Shown one piece after another: positions 28,384 through 37,260 of a stretch of 64,000 bases of DNA. This DNA is from Vibrio taketomensis (GTDB lineage Bacteria > Pseudomonadota > Gammaproteobacteria > Enterobacterales > Vibrionaceae), in NCBI RefSeq assembly GCF_009938165.1, contig NZ_AP019650.1, positions 992,001 to 1,056,000 on the forward strand. Reading direction: 5' to 3'. Position 1 is the first letter of the stretch; every line of letters begins with the position of its first letter. The notes under the pieces are model-generated. The model was not told the origin of the DNA. It was given only the letters and a program-made list of their open reading frames with translations, and did no database searches. The position numbers and the translations under genes are program-made.

Positions 28384-28628
28384 TCAGTTGTAGCCAATAC
28401 GATTACTTAGAAATTGCGTGTATGTATCACTTTTCGATTCGACTCACTCTTTTGAATGGAGAGACGATAGAAGGCGAAGCCGCCGATACTGGGTACAACA
28501 ACCAGAAACAAGAGTGTTTGATCATTAACACCAGCAATGGAAAACACGCAATCCCCACTGAGGTGCTAAAAAGTCTTGAAGTAATCACTGACAACCCACA
28601 CTTTACGTTTGTTGAATTCAAACAGTAA
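28380..28628 (+). CDS. rof: Rho-binding antiterminator Rof
   Basis: 82 residues of the Rof/YaeO family: YDYLEIACMYHFSIRLTLL, then the GETIEGEAADTG loop, with the Sm-like small barrel pattern. E. coli Rof binds Rho and lowers Rho-dependent termination. The ATGA overlap with the VOC gene shows translational coupling. Confidence 0.82.
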   Translation: MISCSQYDYLEIACMYHFSIRLTLLNGETIEGEAADTGYNNQKQECLIINTSNGKHAIPTEVLKSLEVITDNPHFTFVEFKQ

Positions 28629-28629
28629 A

Positions 28630-28655
28630 AAATCCAGCCTAGGCTGGATTCTCTT
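28630..28655. terminator. Palindrome between convergent genes
   Basis: AATCCAGCCTAGGCTGGATT (28631-28650) is a perfect palindrome. It has an A-run on its left, which is a T-run on the - strand, and CTCTTG on its right. It probably ends transcription mainly from the - strand gene. Confidence 0.55.
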
Positions 28656-28729
28656 GTACTGACTAACAACGCCAAGGTAGTTAGGTATTACCGTTAAACT
28701 CGTACCTCATTAGCACGTAGATATGCCCA

Positions 28730-29221
28730 TTAGATTTCGTAGCAGAAATCTAAGCGGTAATCATCACCATTTTTTGCCGTATATTCTTTGTCTTCCGTAC
28801 AAGCCGTCGGCTTACCATTCATATCGCCTTTAATCAGGCTAATCCAATGGCGCATGGCTGAATTGCACTCTGCTTGCGGAAAAGTCGTACACGTTTCCAT
28901 TTGGATATCTTTGATTTCAACAAACTCAACACAACCCGTGCCCTTGTTACAACCAAAAGTCACTTCCATATGACTGCCGCTACCATCCCGGAACAAAATT
29001 GAGTGTGGGTGGTCTCTATCACCAGTAAAGGCCACAAAGTGTTTTGGATGTTTTAAGCCACTGTGTGTACCGTCTTTGAAATACGCCATTACATGGCGAA
29101 GATCGATAACATACTCCGTTACATCGCTATGTGAACCTGACTCTAATGGAAATAGTCGGTCAAGAAGTTGTTTCGCTTTCATCTGCTTTTCTTGCGCTTG
29201 ATCTGCTTTAATTGCTTCCAC
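28730..29221 (-). CDS. Protein of unknown function, N-terminus probably frameshifted
   Basis: 163 residues from a GTG, rich in charged residues with five or more cysteines (CNKGTGC, METCTTFPQAEC). The same frame stays open upstream through KRSKTKTSKNSTSFIASAVFA, which looks like a signal peptide. The true start is probably the ATG at 29294 or 29288, which has GAGGGA upstream but meets TAA at 29283-29285. Removing the T of that TAA (ATG-T-AAACG) joins the start to the body. No family recognised; a secreted, disulphide-bearing protein is inferred. Confidence 0.5.
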   Translation of the reverse strand: MEAIKADQAQEKQMKAKQLLDRLFPLESGSHSDVTEYVIDLRHVMAYFKDGTHSGLKHPKHFVAFTGDRDHPHSILFRDGSGSHMEVTFGCNKGTGCVEFVEIKDIQMETCTTFPQAECNSAMRHWISLIKGDMNGKPTACTEDKEYTAKNGDDYRLDFCYEI

Positions 29222-29456
29222 GGCAAAGACTGCACTTGCAATAAAAGAGGTCGAATTTTTGGATGTCTTTGTTTTCGAACGTTTACATATTCATAGTCTT
29301 TCCCTCGCGTCTAACGCACAAAATTCCTCAACTTGAGCTGTCCATGTAATTTGCATTTCATTTTGTTAACAAATTTGTGAACTTGCTTACTAGGAAGATT
29401 AGCGGATTTTTTACTACAATTTCACAACAAAAATTTTACAATGTGAATTTTACAAA

Positions 29457-30968
29457 ATGCAGCTGTCAAAAAGTTTAATCCGTCAGTCCCATTTTTTGGG
29501 CACTAAGATCAGAAATCTAAGAAAGCGCAACCATTTAACCATGGAAGATCTCTCTGCGCGCTGTATTCGCGTCAACCCCGAATACGCACCTTCAGTCTCA
29601 TACCTCTCAATGATCGAGCGAGGTAAGCGAGTTCCCAGCATTGATATGCTTGAGGTGATTGCTGAAGTATTCCAAAAAAGCCCCAATTGGTTTCTCGATG
29701 ACGAACCTACGAACGAAGATATCACGCCGGATAAAGGTAAACGTGGTGGCATCAACGGTATGGCATTAGAGCCTAGTTTTCTCTTTTCGAAAGAGATTCT
29801 GCAAATCGCCATTCCTGAAATGCTTTCCCAAACAGGTATCACGGGAAAGCAGTTCGCACATTTGTTAATTCGAGCGCATCAAGAAAGTCATCAAAACCAT
29901 TTTCCCGATCTTGAGAGAGCAGCCGAAGAGGTCGGACTTAAAAGATTGAATCTTTCGGTGCAGGATTTAATGGATATCGCGCGTAGTATGGGTCTCACTA
30001 TTCGCTGGGTATCACGTGCACCCCAAGATGTCGTTGACGAACTTGGCATGAGTGCCAAGCAAGTAGTGACTTCGTTTTTTGAACCACCAGGCAGTATCTA
30101 CCTCAATGAAGTCCTCAAAGATTACCCCACTCGACTGAAATATGACTTAGCCGTGTATATTGGACACTGCGTGTTGCATAGCAAAGAAGGCCTTAAGAGT
30201 GTTTTGTCGGTTGGGCATGCCAATACTTGGGAAGAACATCAGGATCTCAACAGCAACTCAGAGCTAAATTCCCAACACATTTTGCAAGCATGGCGAGATT
30301 TCGAATCAAGCTTCTTTGCGGGGGCCTTACTCTGCCCGAAAGTACCCTTTCGTCAACTGTTGGATCGTAATGGTTATGAAATTGATGTGCACAAAAAAGC
30401 CGGAGTCTCCCCTTCTGTTGCCATGCGCCGCATGACCGTTGTTTCACCATACCCACATTGGCATTATTTTGATGCTTACGGACAAAATAAACTGAAAGCG
30501 GTGTATCGAGGTAATGGTATTCCGCTACCTTGGGGCAATATGCGCAAAGTAAACGACCCATGTCAGCACTGGGCTGTATTTCGTCGTTTGTCACAACCTC
30601 AACTTGGTAGTTCAGCGCAATTGTCTATCCTCCATGTGGGTGATGAACCAAGGATTTACTGCTGTGAGTCGATGAATATGACTGATCCTGCTGGTAACAA
30701 TCGTGTTTTATGTGCTGGTATCGATTTGAATCCAGCGATTGATGCTCAAGGCGGACATTCACGCTCTATCGCTGAAGAGCTAAAGGCATTGTGTGTGGCG
30801 AATGGTGGTAGTGCAGCGATACCTAGTCACATTAAACGCGAGTTCACTACTATTGCAAAAATACTCAATATCAATTGGGTTGAACGAGGGCTAGAATCGG
30901 ATGCGCGTGTAATTTGTTCACGAGGTGCAGTGTGCCCAAGGCAGCCAAGTTGCTATAACAATGACTAA
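29457..30968 (+). CDS. XRE-family regulator with DUF3612-like C-terminal part
   Basis: 503 residues. An N-terminal Cro/CI helix-turn-helix (about residues 15-75) includes NHLTMEDLSARC and VSYLSMIERGKRVPS. The long remainder has two cysteine-rich stretches, including CSRGAVCPRQPSC at the C-terminus. The layout resembles regulators with DUF3612, related to the short-chain fatty acid regulators of the ScfR/PrpR type that sense metabolites through the large C-terminal domain. It ends about 40 bases before the tail of the Qrr RNA on the other strand. The target is unknown. Confidence 0.75.
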   Translation: MQLSKSLIRQSHFLGTKIRNLRKRNHLTMEDLSARCIRVNPEYAPSVSYLSMIERGKRVPSIDMLEVIAEVFQKSPNWFLDDEPTNEDITPDKGKRGGINGMALEPSFLFSKEILQIAIPEMLSQTGITGKQFAHLLIRAHQESHQNHFPDLERAAEEVGLKRLNLSVQDLMDIARSMGLTIRWVSRAPQDVVDELGMSAKQVVTSFFEPPGSIYLNEVLKDYPTRLKYDLAVYIGHCVLHSKEGLKSVLSVGHANTWEEHQDLNSNSELNSQHILQAWRDFESSFFAGALLCPKVPFRQLLDRNGYEIDVHKKAGVSPSVAMRRMTVVSPYPHWHYFDAYGQNKLKAVYRGNGIPLPWGNMRKVNDPCQHWAVFRRLSQPQLGSSAQLSILHVGDEPRIYCCESMNMTDPAGNNRVLCAGIDLNPAIDAQGGHSRSIAEELKALCVANGGSAAIPSHIKREFTTIAKILNINWVERGLESDARVICSRGAVCPRQPSCYNND

Positions 30969-30970
30969 TG

Positions 30971-31005
30971 TCTACCTAAGTAACCTTAAGATGCTTGGGT
31001 ATATA
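30971..31005. repeat. Interspersed palindromic repeat, copy 2
   Basis: CTACCTAAGTAACC and ATGCTTGGGTATATAG form an imperfect inverted repeat, matching the copies at 11519 and 32814. It lies directly beyond the Qrr terminator. Confidence 0.6.
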
Positions 31006-31006
31006 G

Positions 31007-31114
31007 AAAAAAAGCCAATCACAAAGACATGATTGGCTATATATGAATGTGAACAAATTGTAAGTTCACTAACAACGTCAGTTGGCTAGGTGACCCTCGG
31101 CTTAATAAGGGTCA
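31007..31114 (-). ncRNA. qrr: Qrr quorum-regulatory small RNA
   Basis: Read on the - strand it begins TGACCCTTATTAAGCCGAGG and continues into GGTCACCTAGCCAACTGACG and TTGTTAGTGAA, the nearly invariant Qrr core that pairs with luxR/hapR-type mRNAs with Hfq. It ends in a perfect 9-bp stem (AGCCAATCA / TGATTGGCT) and seven U. Length is about 108 bases. The full first stem-loop shows it is not Qrr1; it is one of the Qrr2-5 group. A sigma-54 promoter and two LuxO sites lie just upstream. It is made at low cell density and represses the master regulator. Confidence 0.95.
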
Positions 31115-31124
31115 ATTTATATAT

Positions 31125-31141
31125 TGCAGTTAGTGTGCCAA
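31125..31141 (-). promoter_or_regulatory. Sigma-54 promoter of qrr
   Basis: On the - strand, TTGGCACACTAACTGCA carries the -24 GG and -12 GC elements at the right spacing. The predicted start about 12 bases after the GC falls at 31114, exactly where the Qrr sequence begins. Confidence 0.93.
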
Positions 31142-31213
31142 CTTTTTATCTTTTATAAATCAACAATTTAAAATAAAGTGCATTATTGCATCAAAACTAA
31201 ATGCATAAAGCCG

Positions 31214-31226
31214 TTGCAATTTGCAA
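31214..31226. promoter_or_regulatory. LuxO binding site, proximal
   Basis: TTGCAATTTGCAA matches the LuxO site TTGCA-N3-TGCAA. It is about 80-100 bases upstream of the sigma-54 promoter, a normal distance for an enhancer-binding activator. Confidence 0.85.
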
Positions 31227-31254
31227 AAGATTTCGCGACAGCTTCATATAGCAT

Positions 31255-31267
31255 TTGCAATTTGCAA
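31255..31267. promoter_or_regulatory. LuxO binding site, distal
   Basis: A second identical TTGCAATTTGCAA, 41 bases from the first. It lies only a few bases past the stop codon of the GGDEF gene. Confidence 0.85.
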
Positions 31268-31271
31268 CTAC

Positions 31272-32636
31272 TCACTTTTCAAGATCATTAAATTTCTGTT
31301 TATACATTGCGCTATCTGCTGCTTTCATGATCGCTTCAACAGAGGACATCTCTCGGCTGTATATTGCATAACCGAAACTCGCGCGAATTGAAATGAGTAC
31401 TTGGTTGTACTCAATTGGAGGTTCAATAAGTGCAGAGCGAATATTGCGCACTATTGATTGAATGTGCTGCTCTTCTCTCATTCGTGGTACTAACACAAGA
31501 AACTCATCACCACCGACACGCGCAACCACATCGGATGCTCTGAGCGCATTTTGAATCCGTTCGCCAACGACTCGCAGTACTCTATCGCCTGCATCATGAC
31601 CATATTTATCATTGATTTGCTTAAACTTATCTAAATCAATATTGACCAATGCAAAATACTCTTTTCCACTTGAGTTTTTTGCGATAGTTAAATGCCTTTG
31701 AAGCGTAAAGATAAAGTAGCGACGATTAGGTAGACCAGTAAGATCATCGTGTAAAGACAACTGGTTCGCAGTACGGTAAAGACGAAAAACAGCGAAGAAT
31801 GCCAAAATCACCAGAATCAAAGCGCTATAACCTATCAATCGAACACTATTGCGCTGATACCAATCTGCATCACTGGCATAACCATTTTCCGTTGATGCTG
31901 AAAGCAACCATTGACCATGGGAGAATGAGATCACCTCATTGGTAAAGGCATTTTGCTGTGTGTTCTGTTCTCCGTACAGTAAATTCCCAACTTGCTCCTC
32001 GTTTTCCATCACAGCAATAGCAATATCGTAATGCTCCTCAAACTCCGATACGCCAGCATCGGCAAGCAAGTTTTGCAAACTGATCACCACGCTAGCCACT
32101 CCCCAATAGCGCTGATAGAAAGGAGGGTCAAGGAAAATCGGGATTCGGGCCACGATACCAGGATCTCCCTTTTGAAGTGGCATACTATCTTCTAAGACAA
32201 CGTCTTTTGTCGCCATCGCATGCTTAACAACAGGCCAATGCTCTGAGTGTTGTTGATAATCGACACCAATAAGATCTGAGAATTGCTTTACTGGATAGAC
32301 GTATTTGATCACATTATCTGGTGCAAGCAGCATTGCGCTGATGTGTTTGCTTCGCTCGGAGATGCTCTTCGCAACGTCTTTCCATTGTGACTGAGACAGT
32401 TGAGGATTACTGGCAACAATCATTGGGATACTTTTAGCTAAAGAGATATCTGAAATCACCAAAGATTCAATTTTTGAACGAATTAACGCTAATTCTTCCC
32501 TTGCATTATCTTGGTCATTGCGCGCAACATATTGGTGGTGCAGCAGGTGGGTATATTCGATACACACCAATGCTAGGAAAATAAACGGGATAAAAAGTAA
32601 AACTAATGTTCGATCCCAGCCTCTTCCTAGCTCCAT
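31272..32636 (-). CDS. Sensor diguanylate cyclase
   Basis: 454 residues from the ATG at 32636, chosen because GGGAGAGG precedes it; another ATG lies four codons earlier. Membrane segments at about residues 10-28 and 275-295 enclose a periplasmic sensor (CHASE-like layout). RVGGDEF (about residues 372-378) and an RxxD inhibitory site (RASD) are intact. It should make cyclic di-GMP. It runs into the Qrr promoter region in the same direction with no clear terminator, so read-through could reach qrr. Confidence 0.85.
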   Translation of the reverse strand: MELGRGWDRTLVLLFIPFIFLALVCIEYTHLLHHQYVARNDQDNAREELALIRSKIESLVISDISLAKSIPMIVASNPQLSQSQWKDVAKSISERSKHISAMLLAPDNVIKYVYPVKQFSDLIGVDYQQHSEHWPVVKHAMATKDVVLEDSMPLQKGDPGIVARIPIFLDPPFYQRYWGVASVVISLQNLLADAGVSEFEEHYDIAIAVMENEEQVGNLLYGEQNTQQNAFTNEVISFSHGQWLLSASTENGYASDADWYQRNSVRLIGYSALILVILAFFAVFRLYRTANQLSLHDDLTGLPNRRYFIFTLQRHLTIAKNSSGKEYFALVNIDLDKFKQINDKYGHDAGDRVLRVVGERIQNALRASDVVARVGGDEFLVLVPRMREEQHIQSIVRNIRSALIEPPIEYNQVLISIRASFGYAIYSREMSSVEAIMKAADSAMYKQKFNDLEK

Positions 32637-32813
32637 AACCTCTCCCATTTAGAGTGAACACGATTCTCTTCACTTCAAATTCTAAAAGCATCATCTCTGT
32701 ACCATGGATGTATCTCAATGAACTCACCTAATATAACTATTAGGATGTAATACATTAAATTATCCTACTCATAGTTTAGTATCGCTTTTTATGATTATTT
32801 TGTTTTTAGCCAA

Positions 32814-32852
32814 TTATACCCAAGTAACCTAAAGGGCCGTTGGTATATAATC
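32814..32852. repeat. Interspersed palindromic repeat, copy 3
   Basis: ATTATACCCAAGTAACC and GTTGGTATATAAT form an imperfect inverted repeat of the same family as copies 1 and 2. Confidence 0.6.
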
Positions 32853-33034
32853 AATCAGTCTGTGACAATTCATATTTAGTTGCCACTAATTTAAATCCAC
32901 CAGTGTTATATTGAATTTGGTTCACGCTGTTTAGATTAACGTTAATTACCAATGTATCAAAAGATAATAGGCAAAAGAAAACTCTAAACACGAATCGACG
33001 TACAATAATGGATAAGGGACAAAGAGGTATCACT

Positions 33035-33613
33035 ATGCAGAATACTCAATGGCAAAACATTCAAAATGGTCAACTGATGTACCTTGAAGAATTCTTAACT
33101 CCGGATGAAGCCGATATTCTGTACCAAACACTAATGGATACCATGCCTTGGCGACAAGAATCCATAACACTATTCGGAAAAACAGTTGCACAACCCCGCT
33201 TGCAAGTCTGGTTTGGCGATAAAGCGTATCAATATTCCGGCTTAAAACTTGAGGCTAACCCAATGCCAGATCTTATCGAAAAGCTTTGTGAACAGTGCTC
33301 CCGAACCGCAGGACACCTTTTCAACTCAGTTTTGATAAACCTGTACCGAGATGGATATGATTCTATGGGATGGCATCAAGATAACGAACCCGAGTTAGGC
33401 GACGCCCCCGTTATCGCATCAATTAGTTTGGGCGCCGAACGTAAGTTCGCTCTTAAACACAATAACGGACAAGACAAGCTCGCTTACCAACTTAAACATG
33501 GCAGCCTACTTATTATGGGCGGTGATATGCAACATTACTGGAAACATGCCTTACCCAAAAGTAGAAAGGTCCACCACCCGCGAATTAACCTGACCTTCCG
33601 GCATATAAAATAA
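33035..33613 (+). CDS. AlkB-like 2OG-Fe(II) dioxygenase
   Basis: 192 residues from the ATG at 33035, set by AAGAGG upstream. WHQDNEP (iron-binding His-x-Asp), WKHALP (second His) and HPRINLTFR (two Arg that bind 2-oxoglutarate) are the AlkB motifs. It probably removes methyl groups from 1-methyladenine or 3-methylcytosine in DNA or RNA, though close relatives can act on other substrates. Single gene; no ada gene is near. Confidence 0.88.
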   Translation: MQNTQWQNIQNGQLMYLEEFLTPDEADILYQTLMDTMPWRQESITLFGKTVAQPRLQVWFGDKAYQYSGLKLEANPMPDLIEKLCEQCSRTAGHLFNSVLINLYRDGYDSMGWHQDNEPELGDAPVIASISLGAERKFALKHNNGQDKLAYQLKHGSLLIMGGDMQHYWKHALPKSRKVHHPRINLTFRHIK

Positions 33614-33719
33614 TCAAAACAATATTGTTAGTTGTGTTAAATATGACCTATTGCTCACATTTATATGCAAAAAATTTGGTAAGGTGCGACTCTCAAATAT
33701 CTTCATCTAGGAATCATCA

Positions 33720-34787
33720 ATGCGACGCCAACTTCTCTCTCTTTTAATTGGATTGTCTATCTCTGGCTTCTGCGTTGCGGGCACACCTGAGCAATACCAA
33801 AACTCTGCTGACATGATCAAGCAAACCTATGAACAACGTTTGTTTACGTTGCCAGCTTTTAAAGAAGGCCACTACGGGTTAAGAATGTACCGCCAAACCT
33901 TAGATGACAAATACGCTGCTGCCATTTGGAGTGATATGGCGCGAGTGGCCAGTCGACTCAACTATTTCGCCGCAGAAGTAAATACACCTGAAAGTATCTA
34001 TTTGTACTCAGAACAGCGCTTGTCTGGCTATCTAGGCAAAGAAGATGAACGTAGTGTGCGACGCTTTAGCGCAACCAAATATAATCCAGAATACCTTTAC
34101 TTAGGCGTTGATTTGCTTGGTTCGATGGCTCGCACTAATGAGTATGGCTTAAAACATCAACAAGACGAGAAGCTACGCAAAGTGCTTCGTCACTATGATT
34201 TTTCTCGCTACGCGACCGATGCAGATATGATTCGAGCTTGGTCAGCACAATTAGCCAACCAAGTTTATTGGCTGCGACAACTCGGTGAACAGGATGTCGT
34301 TCAAGCATTTACTGATAGCTTTAGAGAAGTGTACCCGGACTCAAATGACAAAAAGCTGTCGCCACAACAGTATGGCAATAAGCTGTATGGGATGACGCAC
34401 ATCATTCTAGCCGACTCTCATTACTATCAAAAAGGTGTGAAAGAAGCCGATCATCAGTGGATCTATGACTACTTCAGAGAAAATATCGATACTATTTTGG
34501 TGCGAGCAAAAGAAGATGTCATTGCTGAAGTTGGAGTCAGCTTTTTACTTGCAGGCCTTGACGATGATCCAGTCGTTGAAAAAACACGTCAAGCAATCAA
34601 TAAAGCTGTAGACCCAAATAAGGGCATGATTCCATCGGTTGATGGGGATTTTGACTTTTCAAGCGGTGAGCATCGTAACGTATTAGCCATCATGTTGCTC
34701 GACTGGCAGAAAGTAAATCCTGCGCCTAATTATCAAAACCAACCTGAAATCTTTAAACAAATCCCCTATGGATTGGAAGCAAAATAG
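33720..34787 (+). CDS. DUF3541-like secreted protein
   Basis: 355 residues with a signal peptide (LLIGLSISGFCVAG). The mature protein is helical and rich in aromatic and charged residues (YGLRMYRQTLDDKYAAAIW; QYGNKLYGMTHIILAD), like an alpha/alpha barrel. It fits the DUF3541 family seen in Vibrio and relatives, function unknown. Single gene with its own terminator. Confidence 0.65.
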   Translation: MRRQLLSLLIGLSISGFCVAGTPEQYQNSADMIKQTYEQRLFTLPAFKEGHYGLRMYRQTLDDKYAAAIWSDMARVASRLNYFAAEVNTPESIYLYSEQRLSGYLGKEDERSVRRFSATKYNPEYLYLGVDLLGSMARTNEYGLKHQQDEKLRKVLRHYDFSRYATDADMIRAWSAQLANQVYWLRQLGEQDVVQAFTDSFREVYPDSNDKKLSPQQYGNKLYGMTHIILADSHYYQKGVKEADHQWIYDYFRENIDTILVRAKEDVIAEVGVSFLLAGLDDDPVVEKTRQAINKAVDPNKGMIPSVDGDFDFSSGEHRNVLAIMLLDWQKVNPAPNYQNQPEIFKQIPYGLEAK

Positions 34788-35092
34788 TCTCAGCGAACTG
34801 AGTTAACCGCTTAAGGCTTAACGCTGGCTACATTTTCAATATCATTTTATCGATACTAAGCATGCCCAATATTATTAGGGCATGCTTATTTTCCTCGTTG
34901 AAACTTCGCTATTTTTCGTAACGCGCTATCCACATCTTAATGAAATTCTCGGTCTTTATTTGTGGGTATTAACTATAATGTTCATGCATATAATAGAGAC
35001 TCGTCACACTATTTAGTCCAATTCTGATCTTCATGCTCGGATTCTTCTTCTAGACTTATTGCTGCGATATGAACATAAAGGCACATTAAAGC
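34788..35092 (+). other. Intergenic region with a terminator
   Basis: 305 bases holding the terminator of the preceding gene (34857-34893) and presumably the promoter of the GGDEF gene that follows. No other signal is recognised. Confidence 0.4.
34857..34893 (+). terminator. Terminator of the DUF3541-like gene
   Basis: The stem TAAGCATGCCC / GGGCATGCTTA (11 bp, 10-base loop) is followed by TTTTCC. Confidence 0.88.
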
Positions 35093-36300
35093 ATGAGCAA
35101 TTTCGTCGGAACTCATCTGGAAGAAATGGCAGATATACGCGCTACACGTAAGTGCAAGCTCGTCTATTTGTGCTCAATGCTCTCTTTGGTTGCATTAATT
35201 ACTTACGGTGCCGCTCATTTTGTTCATAAAGAGTACACCTTTACGATCATCAACCTCATATGCGCATTGGTCGTTACATTCAATCTGTGGCAATTAAAAC
35301 GCGAGCAAGGCCTGCATTATACGGATTTAGCTTTAACGGGCGTATTGATGTTTCAGGGTGCGATCTTACTTCTATACAGCGCTCAGTTTCCAGAAAGACT
35401 CATTTGGATGTTTCCGCTTCTAGTTTCAGTAATCATCATTAATGAATTCAAGATTGGTTTGATTTGCAGCGCCATTTTTTGCTTACTGGCTTTGGCTTCC
35501 AACCTGTTTAATCCAGTATCAAACCCGACCAGCATACAAAGCAGTTTTATATTTGGTTTACTCGTGAGTTGCATTATCTGCAACACAGCATCTTATTATT
35601 ACAATAGGCTGCTCAACTATATTCAATCTCTTTACAAAGAAGGCATCGAAGACCTCGCCTACTTAGACCAATTAACAGGGCTCGCCAATCGCTGGAGTTT
35701 TGAAAGCTGGGCAAGAAAAAAATTGGCTGAAGTCAGTAACCTTTCCACGACGACAGCCTTGGTTTTCTTAGATATCGATGATTTTAAAGATATTAACGAC
35801 AACTATGGTCATGAGGTCGGTGACCGAGTATTGCAAAATTTTCACGGAGACTGAAAACAATATTCGCACTCGCGATAGAAAAATAACCATCACGATTATT
35901 CAATTGCTCGATTTGCTGGTGATGAATTCGTAATTCTTCTTTACGATGTTCGCTCAAAAAGGATGTCGATAATATCGTAAAAAGAATAAGCAATTTATTC
36001 CATGATAGTTATGCGGGAAATAATCGAATTAGCAGTTTAACCGTTAGTGTTGGTGTAGCGCTTTATCCGCAAGATGCAGATAATCTTCATGAGCTGACGC
36101 GTTGTGCCGACAAAGCGATGTACGCGGCCAAGCATTCAGGAAAAAATCAGTTTAAATACTATCGTGAGGATTTATTGTGCCAAATAAAGGAGTTACCCCA
36201 AGAGCATAATGTGCATAACATTAAGCTCGCATCAGGCGCTCATGTACATCAACCACAACAAAAAGATGAGCACAACAGAGAGCCAAACCGCATAACGTAA
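35093..36300 (+). pseudogene. Membrane diguanylate cyclase with three frameshifts
   Basis: About 402 residues when repaired. Six membrane segments (residues 20-165) precede a GGDEF domain with the variant RFAGDEF and no RxxD inhibitory site. Three one-base changes break it: an extra T in the T-run at 35839-35842, one A lost at 35879-35883 and one A lost at 35956-35960. After each, the conserved sequence resumes in another frame (TETENNIRTRD, then HHDYSIARF, then DVDNIVKRISNLF). All are in homopolymers, so sequencing error is likely. The C-terminal tail after FKYYRED overlaps the next gene and may be mis-framed too. Confidence 0.8.
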
Positions 36301-36525
36301 GGTCGGAGTAGAAGTTTTAGTTTTACTATCAATGACCGGCTTCATTGCTTTTTGTCTCGCACTCTCAAGAAACAGTGGCGCATATCGCCGTTCCAGCGCT
36401 TTCTGCTCACGTTGCTTGTGTGCACGGTTAGCAACATTACCAAATCGATGAAGCTGATCTTGGGTAAAATCTTGGCTTGGGTCATAGCGATTTGAAGTGT
36501 CTGTTGGTCTTGGGCCTACAGCCAT
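36232..36525 (-). CDS. Small protein with a C-terminal membrane anchor
   Basis: 97 residues: a charged, Arg-rich soluble part (RAHKQREQKALERR) and one membrane helix at the C-terminus (YAVWLSVVLIFLLWLMYM). No family recognised. GAGGGGAT lies upstream of the ATG. Its 3' end overlaps the annotated tail of the GGDEF gene on the other strand by 69 bases. Confidence 0.6.
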   Translation of the reverse strand: MAVGPRPTDTSNRYDPSQDFTQDQLHRFGNVANRAHKQREQKALERRYAPLFLESARQKAMKPVIDSKTKTSTPTLRYAVWLSVVLIFLLWLMYMSA

Positions 36526-36836
36526 ATCCCCTCCCTTGCTCTATGTTACTAATAATATAAGTATAGTCAGGATTTGACGCATTTAGGAGGATATTTCGAA
36601 AGAACGATTCGCTTTTAACGAAATGCAGCAGTTAATAAAGAAAAGAAAAACTAAACAGATTAGTGACTGGCTAACCATTTGACCGACCCATGGTGATTTT
36701 GAAGTGATAACGGTTATTGAACTGAGTTTTTAACCACAAGGGGATGAATCCACTGCCATCCTGCATTGTCATAACTGCGGTTAATTTGTGATAACGACAT
36801 TTGGTTATTGCCGCGCATTGAAGCGCGGCTCTTTTT
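36526..36836 (+). other. Intergenic region, possible + strand small RNA
   Basis: 311 bases without a gene. GGATG at about 36742 pairs with CATCC at about 36756, and the stretch ends in a strong + strand terminator (36810-36838) although no + strand gene ends nearby. A small RNA ending there is possible; no promoter is clear. Confidence 0.35.
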
Positions 36837-36838
36837 TT
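36810..36838 (+). terminator. Orphan + strand terminator
   Basis: GCCGCGC (36810-36816) / GCGCGGC (36823-36829), followed by TCTTTTTTT. The T-run is on the + strand only and overlaps the stop codon of ppnP on the other strand. Confidence 0.7.
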
Positions 36839-37114
36839 ACAGGTACTCGCACAAATAAGCCGTTGCGATTTCTACCTTTAACTCAAATGATGAGTCGCCA
36901 GCAACGTTAAATGATTCACCGTCACGGTAAGTGCTCCAATCCAGTTCGCCTTCGCGTTTGATCGTTAGAGCACCTTTTACTACTGTCATTTTTTCTGGAG
37001 CTGCGGTACCGAAAGTGTATTCACCTGGTGACATAACACCAACGCTTGATTCATCGCTTAGTTGAGTAAACGCTAATGATTGGACACTTCCTCAAAGTAG
37101 ACATTGTGTTTCAT
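36837..37114 (-). pseudogene. ppnP: Pyrimidine/purine nucleoside phosphorylase PpnP, frameshifted
   Basis: The C-terminal 65 residues (MSPGEYTFGTAAPEKMTVVK onward) are intact and highly like PpnP (DUF1255), a small cupin that splits nucleosides with phosphate. The N-terminus starts at the ATG at 37114 (KHNVYFE) and continues one frame off (SLAFTQLSDESSVGV). One missing base, GG for GGG near 37090, explains the break and gives about 92 residues, the normal length. In a conserved metabolic gene this looks like sequencing error. Confidence 0.85.
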
Positions 37115-37260
37115 TTTATTCCTTGTTTAATAAACATTTTTGAACAATTATTATCCGCTTCACGTATGAAACGAGCAAGGCATTTTATATCAAAAGTAGT
37201 GCAGCAACAAGTATTAACTTAGGGTATTGCAACCAATATGCTAAATATGAGTGAAAACTG

